This document shows positions 33,087-42,711 of a DNA stretch of 45,242 nt, piece after piece (the stretch's first letter is position 1; each line of letters opens with the position of its first letter). Below the pieces are notes generated by a model. It saw nothing but the letters and a program-made list of their open reading frames with translations. It had not been told where the DNA came from and made no database searches. This DNA comes from Bacteroidales bacterium (lineage in GTDB: Bacteria > Bacteroidota > Bacteroidia > Bacteroidales > UBA932), in assembly GCA_017620335.1 (NCBI GenBank), contig JAFZQO010000029.1, forward strand, positions 1-45,242, in the 5' to 3' direction. The translations under genes were made by a program, and so were the position numbers.

Positions 33087-35355
33087 CGAGGAGCGTCTGC
33101 CAGAGCACCGACGCGAAGGCGACGAGAGCGGCGACCGCTACTGCGGTCAGGAACACCCACCAGTATCCGGAAATCCTGTAAGAGTACTGCTCCAACAGTT
33201 TGGAAGAGAAGTAGATGGCCAGCGGTACGGCGATGACTGCTGCCACCCCTAGATAGGCAAGATACTCGAGGACTGTCTTCCGTATCTCCTCCTCCATCGT
33301 GCTGCCGAATACCTTTCTGATAGCTATGTCCTTCGAACTCTCATCAGCATAGTAGATACTCATTGCTATCAGTCCCAGGACGGACAGCAGCAGGCTGAGC
33401 AGCATGAAAAGCCTGACCAGCGAAAGCCTGTCCTTCACTTCCGACAGATGCTCCGAGAGGATGTCGGTGATGTAACCGAACATGTATGGCTTGTCCTCTA
33501 TCCCGTTCCTTTCGATGCTGACCTCTGTGTATAGTTTCCTCAGGCTCCTTTCTGCCTCTTTCCTATCTCCAACCGTCTCTATCAGAAGGCCGTACTGTTT
33601 ATTCGACGGACCTATCACCACATAACTCCCGACTCCGGGGTCATAGTTAAGGACGTCGTTCGGCGCGAAATCTCCGATGATGCCACCTATGGATTTTCCC
33701 AGGATATGGTTATACATGAGATCTTCCGTATCCTTGCTGACCCCGAAACGTTGCATCTCAGTCCTGGAGAGCCATACGGTGCCTTCTTCAGGTTCCTCAA
33801 ACCTTTCCTGGACGTCAAATCCGAATATATCGAATGCAGTACTGTCGCAGGTGAGGATTGCAAGCGTGATCAGTCCCTTGTCGTGGTCTTCCGTCATCGT
33901 TTCCTCGACCATCCCCGGGAAATAGGTGCTGTGGCCTATCCGCTTTACGCAGGGCAATGAGACAGCCCTCTCAGCGAAGATTCCATGAAGCCCCGGATCA
34001 GTGATAAGTACGTAGAAATCACCGTCTACATCGGCCCCCAGCGGCCTGTTAAGCATATGCGACACCTGGAGACCCATCACCAGCGCAAGGGAGAGCAGCA
34101 CGATGGAGAACACCTGCTGCAGCACGATGAAGACTTTGCTGAACCAATGTTTGCTCTTCATGCGGAACTCCCCTTTCACGACCGAAATGGCCGGCATCCT
34201 GGTACCAGTCCACGCCGGAAGGAGCCCCTGGGCAAAGGATAAGATGATGATGGACAGAAGATATACTCCGACCCATCCCGGCGTATATAGCACCCTTACA
34301 AGGATTCCTTTTCCGCCTATGATACGGTTGAACCAGGGGGTGATAGCCTCGGCGAGCAGCGCTGCTAGCACGAAACAGACAGTTGTGAAGACTAACGACT
34401 CCAGCAAGTATCCGCGAACCAGCGATCCTTCACCCGCCCCGAGTATCTTCCTCGTAGCCATTTCCCTGGCCCTTTTGCCGGAGAGGGCGACGCTGAGGTT
34501 GATGTAATTGAAAATCGCTGACAGCAAAAGGATTATCGTGACAAGCAGGATGATATCAGTGTATGTACGGTTTCCCCTTTTGAGTGATTGGTTGTTGGCA
34601 GGAGAAAACCAGATCTCGTCGTATCTCAGCGCCCCGCTGTCTTCAACATCAATGATACCCTTGTAGATATCGAACTCCCTGGCAACGAGAGTGTCAGCCT
34701 TTTCCTCAATCGAGCCACGGTCGCTCCCGTCCCTGACCTTTACGAATGGAATGACGTCGAGTCTGGGAACAGTCGCACTATGGTCCAGATTCTCGATATT
34801 ATAGATGATATCAACGTCGCCGAAGATGGGATTTGGCGTATCCTTGATGACAGCTGAAATGGTATAGCGGCCGTCTATTATGCTCCCGATTGCCTTCCCT
34901 TCCCCTCCCAGGAGGTTGGCAAAAGACCTGCTGACTATGACGTTCGAGATATCCCCCATCACCCCGGCGCTTCCGTTCTCGAACTCGGCGGGAAAAATAT
35001 CGAAGAAATCTCCTCCGACCATGAAACTCTTTACATGGTACTTGTTGCCGTTCACCTCCACGGTACTTTCTTCGGACACCATGGATTTCCAGAACATCGC
35101 CGCTTTCTCTACCTCAGGAATACTTTCCTTGGCCTGATAGGCCAGGCCCCAGGACAGTCCGATTCCGGAGTTCCCATGAATTGTCCTGTAGAAGGTATAA
35201 ACATCCTTGTAGTCCGGCACGTTCCTGGTCATCTGCCTCTGCTTCCACAAAAAATGCCCGGTCAGCAGCACGAAGGCCAAGCTCACGATGAGCCCCACAG
35301 CCTCGATGGCGGTGTACAGCTTGTTGCGTGACAGGAATTTGAGGTAACTCTTCAT
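33046..35355 (-). CDS. MacB/FtsX-like ABC transporter permease (array member A)
   Basis: The 769-residue double-length permease has one N-terminal membrane helix (about 18-40) and a MacB-type periplasmic core domain. A three-helix FtsX block (about 270-390; 'LLLSAIFNYINLSVALSGKR' followed by AREMATRKILGAG) follows, then a second periplasmic domain and a final FtsX block (about 645-765; 'DIAIRKVFGSTMEEEIRKTV'). Its first ~29 residues (MKSYLKFLSRNKLYTAIEAV onward) are the same as in members B, C and, with changes, D. It ends RTDPATELKKE like member E. Such permeases work with a separate ATPase (MacB-NBD or LolD type), none of which lies in the window, in export of peptides, lipoproteins or antibiotics. 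It is last in the minus-strand array, 6 nt after member B. Confidence 0.88.
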   Translation of the reverse strand: MKSYLKFLSRNKLYTAIEAVGLIVSLAFVLLTGHFLWKQRQMTRNVPDYKDVYTFYRTIHGNSGIGLSWGLAYQAKESIPEVEKAAMFWKSMVSEESTVEVNGNKYHVKSFMVGGDFFDIFPAEFENGSAGVMGDISNVIVSRSFANLLGGEGKAIGSIIDGRYTISAVIKDTPNPIFGDVDIIYNIENLDHSATVPRLDVIPFVKVRDGSDRGSIEEKADTLVAREFDIYKGIIDVEDSGALRYDEIWFSPANNQSLKRGNRTYTDIILLVTIILLLSAIFNYINLSVALSGKRAREMATRKILGAGEGSLVRGYLLESLVFTTVCFVLAALLAEAITPWFNRIIGGKGILVRVLYTPGWVGVYLLSIIILSFAQGLLPAWTGTRMPAISVVKGEFRMKSKHWFSKVFIVLQQVFSIVLLSLALVMGLQVSHMLNRPLGADVDGDFYVLITDPGLHGIFAERAVSLPCVKRIGHSTYFPGMVEETMTEDHDKGLITLAILTCDSTAFDIFGFDVQERFEEPEEGTVWLSRTEMQRFGVSKDTEDLMYNHILGKSIGGIIGDFAPNDVLNYDPGVGSYVVIGPSNKQYGLLIETVGDRKEAERSLRKLYTEVSIERNGIEDKPYMFGYITDILSEHLSEVKDRLSLVRLFMLLSLLLSVLGLIAMSIYYADESSKDIAIRKVFGSTMEEEIRKTVLEYLAYLGVAAVIAVPLAIYFSSKLLEQYSYRISGYWWVFLTAVAVAALVAFASVLWQTLLAARTDPATELKKE

Positions 35356-35409
35356 CTTTTTTTATTCTTTTTTCAGTTCCACTGCCGGGTCGGTGCGGGC
35401 GGCACGGAG
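35281..35409. repeat. Direct repeat, permease junction copy 1 (129 bp)
   Basis: It contains the 5' end of member A, the 6 bp gap and the 3' end of member B. Only one base differs (35326) from 37681-37809. The two copies lie exactly 2400 bp apart. Confidence 0.9.
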
Positions 35410-37755
35410 CGTCTGCCAGAGCACAGACACGAATGAGAAGGCGAGGACCAGCAGGACGGAGAGGACGAAGATCCACCAGTATCCGCTGATGCGCTCGGGA
35501 TAGGTTTCAAGGAAGCGCTGGACAAGCACCACGCCGACCGGTACTGCGATGACGATCGCAAGCGCTACCCAGATCATGTAGTTCAGCACGCTGCGCCAGG
35601 TTTCACTGTTGACCGTTCCGCCGAATACTTTCCTGATGGCGATGCCCTTTGTGTTCGTACCGGCGTAGTAAGTGCTCATTGCCAACAGGCCGAGCATCGC
35701 AAGGAGTATCGCTATAAAGGCGAAGATGCCTACCAGACTTGAGTAATGTGAAAGGTCCTTATAGTCCTTTGCGATAATCTCGTCCAGATAGCCGCAATTG
35801 ACATCTTCATCCCCGCCGAAGACATCCCCGAAACCTACCTGCTCCCTGAACCATTCCCGGGCCGTTTCATAGAAATACTCCTTGAATTCTTTCCTGTTGC
35901 CAACTGTCCTGACCAAAAGACCCCAATTGTAAAAATGCGGGTTAACCCCGACAATGACTTCATTCAGGATTGAATAACCTACTTGAGTGTAGATTGACAT
36001 AAGGTCAGGTGCATTGACCGGCAAACGCCGGAAATTCCCGACTATCCCCCCTATTGGAATGCCAGATGCATATTTACCGGGGTCATCCCTGCTTACTCCC
36101 ATGAAATTCGCTGCCTCTTCCGTCAAATAGGTGACTCCCGGATGGAAAGGTTCATATTCTTCCTTGATCCTGTATCCTAGGAGGCGGAATGCCGTCGAAT
36201 CGCAATTGAAGCCAAGCATAAAGTAATCCGTCCCTATGCCACTGGAAAGATTCGCATGCGTGGGAATGGCCGTGGCAAAACCGATTTCCTGAACCATGGG
36301 ATTCGACCGGAGTTTGTCGGCCAATCCATCCATCGGATAATGCAGATTGGGATTGAAGTAGAACAGATCCGGCTCCGGGGAAATTCCGATATCCAGTTTC
36401 TGGAGATGCCTCAGCTGGGACTGGATGGTCAGCGACATCACAATGAGCAGTAGCGCCAAGGCCGTCTGCAGGACGATGCAGACGCTGCTGAACCACATCT
36501 TGCGCTTGCGGCGGACCCGGCCGGAGACGACGTCTAGCGGCCGCCAGGAGGCCAGGAATCCGGCCGGGATAAGGCCGGCAAGGCCCCCGATTCCCAAGAT
36601 GGCGACAACTGAAAACAGGATAAAGGACCAGTCGAAGCTGACGCGGAACGAGATGGCAAGTCCCGGCGGACGGAGGCTGTTCAGGGCCGGTACTATTGCG
36701 ACGGCCAGCAATGCTGCGAATAGGAAGCATACTGTTGTGAAGAGCATCGATTCGCCGACGGTACGCCGGATGATGCCGCGGTGGTCGTCGCCGACAAGCC
36801 GACGGGTAGCCATCTCCTTTGCCCTGGCTCCTGAGGCAGCGAGGCTCAGATTGACATAATTCAAAACCGCCGAAAGCAGAAGTATCAGCCCAAGAATCAC
36901 CAGCATGACGAGATACAGCCGTTTTCCCTGCCGGATACCACTTAACTCCGTATTCGAATAGTACAATTCGCGGAATGGAGTCAGAAGCCGGTCATTTTCG
37001 TCCGCATTGAGATACCAGACCACTTCAGCAAATTTCTCACGGAAGGCATCCCTGTCGGCGTTCAGAACCAGTTCGACGAGTGGCAGCACCATCAGCCCCA
37101 TGTTGCTTCCCCGAAGGTCGGAGTCCCTCCAGATGCTGACGACGGGTATCTCCGAGTTGAAATTAACCAGGAAATCGAATTCAGAGAGTATTGTATTGCC
37201 GGGATCGGCTGTAACCCCTGTAACAGGCAGCGGGAGTTGTTTCTCCTCTCCTTCTGAAAGACGAAATGCTATAGAGCCATTTACGTTTCGTTCCACTATT
37301 GTGACCAACTGTCCCAGAGGGTCTGAATCCGGAAAGAATTTCCGGGCGGCTGCTTCACTGATCAGCACCCCGGTACCTGAGCGGAAGAGTTTGTCGTCTC
37401 CGGCAATGATCTTCAATCCGGTGATGTCAAGGATGTCAGGATCAGCCATCGTCAGGGTGATCTGACGCTTCTCCCCTTCCACCTCCGCCATGGCCGACAT
37501 CGAATTCAATCCTGCCGTCCTTTTCACCTCCGGAATCGTCCCCAATGCTTGCATGTCATGATACTGGATACCCGGCCTCATCGAAGAGCCGGCAAGATAC
37601 AGGTTCTCCAGCCCTTGACGGTCATGTGTCAGTCGCCAGTGGTCCCGCACGGAGGTAGCGATGATAATTACGAACGCCAGGCTCACGATGAGCCCCACAG
37701 CCTCGATGGCGGTGTACAGCTTGTTTCGTGACAGGAATTTGAGGTAACTCTTCAT
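35362..37755 (-). CDS. MacB/FtsX-like ABC transporter permease (array member B)
   Basis: This 797-residue protein has the same two-module plan as member A: N-terminal helix, periplasmic domain, FtsX block with 'LLLSAVLNYVNLSLAASGAR' and AKEMATRRLVGDD, second periplasmic domain, and a final FtsX block with 'GIAIRKVFGGTVNSETWRSV', ending RTDPAVELKKE. The two ends are almost identical in DNA to those of neighbouring members, while the periplasmic domains are clearly different. The substrate or partner contacts therefore differ while the membrane framework is kept. It is separated by 6 nt from members A and C, so it is translated from one long transcript. No ATPase gene is nearby. Confidence 0.88.
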   Translation of the reverse strand: MKSYLKFLSRNKLYTAIEAVGLIVSLAFVIIIATSVRDHWRLTHDRQGLENLYLAGSSMRPGIQYHDMQALGTIPEVKRTAGLNSMSAMAEVEGEKRQITLTMADPDILDITGLKIIAGDDKLFRSGTGVLISEAAARKFFPDSDPLGQLVTIVERNVNGSIAFRLSEGEEKQLPLPVTGVTADPGNTILSEFDFLVNFNSEIPVVSIWRDSDLRGSNMGLMVLPLVELVLNADRDAFREKFAEVVWYLNADENDRLLTPFRELYYSNTELSGIRQGKRLYLVMLVILGLILLLSAVLNYVNLSLAASGARAKEMATRRLVGDDHRGIIRRTVGESMLFTTVCFLFAALLAVAIVPALNSLRPPGLAISFRVSFDWSFILFSVVAILGIGGLAGLIPAGFLASWRPLDVVSGRVRRKRKMWFSSVCIVLQTALALLLIVMSLTIQSQLRHLQKLDIGISPEPDLFYFNPNLHYPMDGLADKLRSNPMVQEIGFATAIPTHANLSSGIGTDYFMLGFNCDSTAFRLLGYRIKEEYEPFHPGVTYLTEEAANFMGVSRDDPGKYASGIPIGGIVGNFRRLPVNAPDLMSIYTQVGYSILNEVIVGVNPHFYNWGLLVRTVGNRKEFKEYFYETAREWFREQVGFGDVFGGDEDVNCGYLDEIIAKDYKDLSHYSSLVGIFAFIAILLAMLGLLAMSTYYAGTNTKGIAIRKVFGGTVNSETWRSVLNYMIWVALAIVIAVPVGVVLVQRFLETYPERISGYWWIFVLSVLLVLAFSFVSVLWQTLRAARTDPAVELKKE

Positions 37756-37809
37756 CTTTTTTTATTCTTTTTTCAGTTCCACTGCCGGGTCGGTGCGGGC
37801 GGCACGGAG
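37681..37809. repeat. Direct repeat, permease junction copy 2 (129 bp)
   Basis: 5' end of member B, 6 bp gap and 3' end of member C; 128 of 129 bases match 35281-35409. Confidence 0.9.
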
Positions 37810-40131
37810 TGTTTGCCACAACACCGAGGCGTATGCCACGACCAGGATCAATATAGTCGCGACCACATAAATCCACCAGGTCCCGGTGATGCGCTCAGCC
37901 TCTGTCTCAAGCAATTTCCGAACGATGACCACCGATATCGGGATGGCAACGGCCGCGGCTATCAACGTCATCAGCATGAACGACCGCGCATTGCGTCGGA
38001 CTTCATTGTCGACCGTGCTGCCGAAAACCTTCCGGACGGCGATGCTCCGGGCATTCGAGGACGCATACCATGTACTCATGGCAAGCAGACCGAGCATCGC
38101 CAGCAGGATGGAAACGAGAGCGAATATCTGTACCAGGCGGGCATAGTGGTGAAGGTCTTTGAAATCTGCCGCTATGATGTCCTCGATGTAGCCACATTCT
38201 ACGGCCGTGTCCGAGAAGACATCCGACAAACCCTTGGTTTCGCGATAATACTCTCGTGCAGTATCCTTGAACCATCGTTCAAAACCCTTCCTGTCCCTGT
38301 CCGTCTGCAGCATCAGACCATATTGATTCCCTGTGATCACAAGCGCGTTCAAAAACTGTCTGCCCCCGGAACTGGAAAGCTTGCCGTTTATAGGCTGAGA
38401 CCTGTAGTCCTCCACGATTCCTCCGACAGAAGTGGCGTAACCATTTCCGTGTGGAAACAGAAGTGTAAGGTCCTGGTTTTCACGGGTGATCCCGGTCACT
38501 GCCGCGGTTTCCTCCGTCAGCCAGACAGACCCGGGAACAGGATCCGAAAAGGCTTCTTTTACGCGATATCCTGTAAGTCGGAAGGCCGTACTGTCGCACA
38601 TGATCGTGTTTGTCATATAATCACGCGTTATCGTGATACTCACATTCCTTGTTGGGAATCCATATGAACGACCGATTGCCTCGACCCTGGGAGACGAGGT
38701 CATGATATCGGCAAGACCGTTCACGGAACCGGCGGTCATCGGATAAAAATAGAAGAGGTTATCCACGGGAGAAATGCCCAGGTCCGTCTTCTCCTTGAAT
38801 CTGAGCTGCGCTTCGAGGGTAATGGCGACGACAGTCAAGACCAGTGACAAGGCTGTCTGGAAAACTATGCAGACTTTGTTGAAAGTCATCTTGCGCTTGC
38901 GCCTTACCTCGCCGGAAACAATGTCGATTGGTCTGTAGGATGCCATGAACAAAGCCGGAGCAAGTCCGGAAAGGACGCCCACAACCAGTACAAGAGAGAG
39001 CGAAATAAACAGGAAAGGGCCGTCCAGGTTCACTCGGAACGGGACGCTCAAACCTGCCGGGCGAAGGCTGTTGAGCAAAGGAACGAGCCACTTCGCCAGT
39101 AACACCGCCATCAGGAAGCAGGCGAGGGTAAAAGCCAGCGATTCCAGGATGGATTTACTAATGATTGAAGCACGGTCTGCTCCAACAAGGCGGCGCGTAG
39201 CCATCTCCCTGGCCCTGTCCCCTGAAGATGCCAGGTTAAGATTGATATAGTTGAGCACAGCAGAGGCAAGAAGCACCAGGACCAAAATGATAAGCACCTC
39301 AAGATAAAGCACTTTGCCCTGACGTAGAGGTGAGAGATTCCGCGGCGAGAAGAAAACCTCCCTATAAGGAATCGCCATAGGCGTCCCGGATTCGTCCCCC
39401 CGGGCGAAACGTCCGAGAAGGTTACGGTATTTGTCAGAAAAGGAATCCATGTCGAATCCCGGTTCCATGTCGGCCAGGATATCGATAGTGTGTATTGTCC
39501 CATAACCGACACGTAAAACGTCGGATTCGGCAATCTCCTTCACGGACGGGATGTTGGAGCGGATCCCGACCATGCAGTCGAAATCCTCGAAGATGGAAAA
39601 GTCCGGATCCCTTATGACAGCCACGACAGGCTCCCCGACCGACTCTTCTTGTCCGGAAACCGTCAGGTTGGAGACTGTGACCGACTGCATCAGGGGATCC
39701 TCTTCTGGAAACATCCTCCTCGCAGCGGATTCCGTGATAAGTACACCGGAACCATCCCGGAACACATCCGGACTTCCCGACAAGAATGTCTGAGGAACCA
39801 AGTCAAGCATAGTAGGATCCACAATCAGGAACCTCAACGAGGTTTTCCCCTCGGGAGTCTCCACGGTAAACTTCTGCAAGGCAAACATGGACGCCGACCT
39901 GATTTCCGGGAAAGACCTCAATTCGTCCAAGTAGGGATACTCTATGTTAAAGCCGCTCGGTGAACCGACCACATACAAATTCGTGCCCGGTGGGGCGGTG
40001 TTTCTGATATGGATCTGGTCCCGTACCGACAGTCCCGCCAGGATCAGGAACGCCAGGCTCACGATAAGCCCCACCGCCTCGATAGCGGTGTACAGCTTGT
40101 TCCGCGACAGGAATTTGAGGTAACTCTTCAT
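37762..40131 (-). CDS. MacB/FtsX-like ABC transporter permease (array member C)
   Basis: The start is ATG 40131, which begins the family N-terminus MKSYLKFLSRNKLYTAIEAV; the frame is open for 105 more codons upstream, but that part overlaps member D and does not match the paralogues. The 789-residue product has the FtsX blocks 'LASAVLNYINLNLASSGDRA' and 'SIAVRKVFGSTVDNEVRRNA', with two different periplasmic domains between and before them, and ends RTDPAVELKKE. It is closest in layout to member B. The gap from member D's stop is 2 nt. Function as for the other members; substrate unknown. Confidence 0.87.
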   Translation of the reverse strand: MKSYLKFLSRNKLYTAIEAVGLIVSLAFLILAGLSVRDQIHIRNTAPPGTNLYVVGSPSGFNIEYPYLDELRSFPEIRSASMFALQKFTVETPEGKTSLRFLIVDPTMLDLVPQTFLSGSPDVFRDGSGVLITESAARRMFPEEDPLMQSVTVSNLTVSGQEESVGEPVVAVIRDPDFSIFEDFDCMVGIRSNIPSVKEIAESDVLRVGYGTIHTIDILADMEPGFDMDSFSDKYRNLLGRFARGDESGTPMAIPYREVFFSPRNLSPLRQGKVLYLEVLIILVLVLLASAVLNYINLNLASSGDRAREMATRRLVGADRASIISKSILESLAFTLACFLMAVLLAKWLVPLLNSLRPAGLSVPFRVNLDGPFLFISLSLVLVVGVLSGLAPALFMASYRPIDIVSGEVRRKRKMTFNKVCIVFQTALSLVLTVVAITLEAQLRFKEKTDLGISPVDNLFYFYPMTAGSVNGLADIMTSSPRVEAIGRSYGFPTRNVSITITRDYMTNTIMCDSTAFRLTGYRVKEAFSDPVPGSVWLTEETAAVTGITRENQDLTLLFPHGNGYATSVGGIVEDYRSQPINGKLSSSGGRQFLNALVITGNQYGLMLQTDRDRKGFERWFKDTAREYYRETKGLSDVFSDTAVECGYIEDIIAADFKDLHHYARLVQIFALVSILLAMLGLLAMSTWYASSNARSIAVRKVFGSTVDNEVRRNARSFMLMTLIAAAVAIPISVVIVRKLLETEAERITGTWWIYVVATILILVVAYASVLWQTLRAARTDPAVELKKE

Positions 40132-40133
40132 TA

Positions 40134-42533
40134 TTATTCTTTCTTCAATTCCACCACCGGATTGGTCCGCGCGACATATAGAGCAAGCGAGGAAATGACA
40201 GCAACAGTGGTGCCAACTACAAGTATCCACGCGAGCAGGAATATCCATACCGGCATTGAAGCCTTCTCCGAGAACTGCTCCTGCCAAATACGTATTACCC
40301 AGATGCTTAAAGGGATAGCCGCGACAAACACCGCTGAACCGAGCATGATGTATTTCCTCAGCATCATCCACATCAGGTCCTTGGGCAAGGCTCCCATCAC
40401 CTTCCTGATAGCGATGCCTTTCCTGATAGTCTGTATCTCCAAGCATATGAGGCCGAAGATGCCGAGCAGGGCCAAAACGAGTGACAATGTGGCCGATACC
40501 CTTACAAGGATGCTCTCAGCGACATTACCGCTATAGAATTTCCTTGCTGACGACTCCAATGTGCTGCACTGGGCCCCTCTCCCGCCACCTATCCTGTTCA
40601 GTATCCCCGGCAGATTTCCGGCCACCTCACCGCTTTTACCCGAGACGGTCTTTACCGCAGCCCTGAAGTATCTCGGAGTCAGGTCACCGATGGCAGCCGG
40701 TTCACCCGAGCAGTAGAAGGCGAAAGGTTCTATTGGGTGGGTAAGGTCCTGATAGTTAAAATCCTTGACAACTCCGATAATCCGGGCATCGGTATCAGGA
40801 CATCCTATCCTTATCCCTTTCATACCGGAACCGACACTGATGTCCGGATAAGCCCGGATAAAAGCCTCGTTTACAACGAATGATCCGGTCGAGGCCTCTC
40901 CATCCTCCTTGTTGAAACCACGACCGTCGATTATCTCGAAACCAAGGAGGTCAAGGTAGTTGGCCGATACGTCCATCCCCAGGAAGCGGGCCGTGACACC
41001 GTTTGACTCACGGGTCAGGAACCGGGGCGTTTTCATGAGTATGCTCTTGTCGGCGAAAGCCAAATCGACTATGTCAGCTTCCCGAAGGAGTTCCTGTTCC
41101 ACTGTTTCCTTTTTGGCAGCCGCTTCAAAGCCCATATATGTATCGATAATATCCTTTGTTTGGAAACCGAGGTCGAAATCTGAGACATAGCGGTTCTGGA
41201 CTCCTATCATCAAGCCGACCATGATGAACAGGAATGAAAGAAGGTATTGCAGTGCGAGAGTCCCCGTCCTGAACTCCTTGCCACGGCCGTAAAGGCTGAC
41301 CTTTCCCTTCAGGGCGGCAGCAAGTGAGAAAGAATTGCCGTAGTTTGACGGGATGTAAACGGCCAAAAGGGATCCTGCAAGCGAGACGACGAAACAGAAT
41401 GTCAGGGCGGGAATCAGCTTTCCGAGCTTCAGTGGAACGGTCAGGAATGATGCCATGGGAGAATTTGCGACCACCACAGTCACAATAAGCGCGATTCCGA
41501 AAGAAACCATGCATAGCAACGAGGCTTTCACGGTATCCCTGTGGAGAAGGTCGGCTTTCCCGGCTCCGAATACCCTTCGGACCGAATCACCCAGAAGCCT
41601 GAACGGGACCTCGGCATTCGAAAGGTTGAAGACGTTGAGCAAACCTACCAGCAGGAATATCAAGGCTATTGCAGACAGTACGACGTCTCGTGTCCGGCTT
41701 CCGGTCCCGTTCGCAAACGGGTCATAGTGGGACGAATGCAAGGATGTAAGACGTGATTCGTTGATAATGAGTTCCCGGATGCCGGGTGTTGTATCAGGCC
41801 CTTCCCAAAGTACCAGATTCTTCTCGAAGGCCTTTGCCATTACAGACGCAGCCTCCTTGTGGCTTGCCCCTTTCCGAAGTTTGACGAATGCCTCGAAAGA
41901 CTCGTAATTGGGATTGTTGACACTTATGCTCAGATTGCCTATCTGCCCGACGACACCCAGGCCGGCTAAGGACGAATTGACGGGAAAATCCCTGATGATG
42001 CCTATGACAGTATAGTCTTGCAATCCATGCTCCCCCTCCATGGCCAGCTGACCGCCCAGGGCGGAACCGGTTCCCCCGAACAGCACATTGGCTGCACTTT
42101 CCGTCACCAAGGCTGATTCAGGGCGGTCAAAACCGGACAATGTCCCGGCTATGGGGTGAAATGGGAATATCCTTATGAAATCATCATCGACTAGAGCGGC
42201 CCGGATATAATCGACAGGCTCGTTCGATTCTGTGTCCACGATGATCGTCTCCCCCATCGTCCCAACCGCCTCCACATCCGGAGAAGAATCCTTGATGCTC
42301 TGTATCTGCGGCCGGTTCATCAGCCTCTGGTATGGGGCCTGTACCCCGATACGGCTCTGAGGCCTCTCGAACAGATACACCCGCTCGCTTCCGGAGAAGG
42401 ACCTATCGTATGTCACGTCATACCACACCTGGCTCATCAGGATGATGAAAACAGAAAAAGATATTACCAGCCCCACCGCCTCGATGGCGGTGTACAACTT
42501 ATTGCGCGACAGGAATTTGAGGTAACTCTTCAT
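40134..42533 (-). CDS. MacB/FtsX-like ABC transporter permease (array member D, divergent)
   Basis: This 799-residue protein shares the N-terminal block MKSYLKFLSRNKLYTAIEAV and the ending VELKKE, but is the most divergent member. The first FtsX block reads 'FLLVGLLNVFNLSNAEVPFR' with 'VRRVFGAGKADLLHRD' instead of the AREMATRR form. The final block is 'KGIAIRKVMGALPKDLMWMM' and the tail RTNPVVELKKE. It begins directly next to the promoter region of ORF6N copy 2, which separates it from member E. The divergent core with a conserved 5' end suggests either an older paralogue that acquired the common end by gene conversion, or the reverse. Confidence 0.86.
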   Translation of the reverse strand: MKSYLKFLSRNKLYTAIEAVGLVISFSVFIILMSQVWYDVTYDRSFSGSERVYLFERPQSRIGVQAPYQRLMNRPQIQSIKDSSPDVEAVGTMGETIIVDTESNEPVDYIRAALVDDDFIRIFPFHPIAGTLSGFDRPESALVTESAANVLFGGTGSALGGQLAMEGEHGLQDYTVIGIIRDFPVNSSLAGLGVVGQIGNLSISVNNPNYESFEAFVKLRKGASHKEAASVMAKAFEKNLVLWEGPDTTPGIRELIINESRLTSLHSSHYDPFANGTGSRTRDVVLSAIALIFLLVGLLNVFNLSNAEVPFRLLGDSVRRVFGAGKADLLHRDTVKASLLCMVSFGIALIVTVVVANSPMASFLTVPLKLGKLIPALTFCFVVSLAGSLLAVYIPSNYGNSFSLAAALKGKVSLYGRGKEFRTGTLALQYLLSFLFIMVGLMIGVQNRYVSDFDLGFQTKDIIDTYMGFEAAAKKETVEQELLREADIVDLAFADKSILMKTPRFLTRESNGVTARFLGMDVSANYLDLLGFEIIDGRGFNKEDGEASTGSFVVNEAFIRAYPDISVGSGMKGIRIGCPDTDARIIGVVKDFNYQDLTHPIEPFAFYCSGEPAAIGDLTPRYFRAAVKTVSGKSGEVAGNLPGILNRIGGGRGAQCSTLESSARKFYSGNVAESILVRVSATLSLVLALLGIFGLICLEIQTIRKGIAIRKVMGALPKDLMWMMLRKYIMLGSAVFVAAIPLSIWVIRIWQEQFSEKASMPVWIFLLAWILVVGTTVAVISSLALYVARTNPVVELKKE

Positions 42534-42550
42534 CTTTTATTCTATTTGCT

Positions 42551-42711
42551 GGCTTGACATGGAGTCAGCTGTTTCGTATATTTGTTCTTGAATACTAAAC
42601 TGTGTTGACTATGAATGACGAATTGATCCTTGTACAAAACCTCATCCATGAGATCCGGGGTAAGAAAGTGATGCTGGACTTCGATCTGGCGAGATTGTAC
42701 CACATTGAAAC
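42551..42711. repeat. Direct repeat, copy 2: promoter and 5' part of ORF6N gene
   Basis: Matches 32411-32571 with 5 differences by eye. After it the two genes diverge for about 150 bp and then become similar again. Confidence 0.8.
42554..42582 (+). promoter_or_regulatory. TTGACA-N17-TATATT promoter of ORF6N copy 2
   Basis: TTGACA (42554-42559) and TATATT (42577-42582) with 17 bp between. The downstream box also reads TATATTTG, so it satisfies the Bacteroidota TAnnTTTG element as well; copy 1 has lost that final G. Confidence 0.55.

Noticed and set aside
40132-40446. N-terminal extension of permease C containing a His-Cys-Cys-Cys-His stretch
   Set aside because: The stretch lies in member D's coding region in another frame; all paralogues start at MKSYLKFLSRN, so the extension and its Cys run are accidental.
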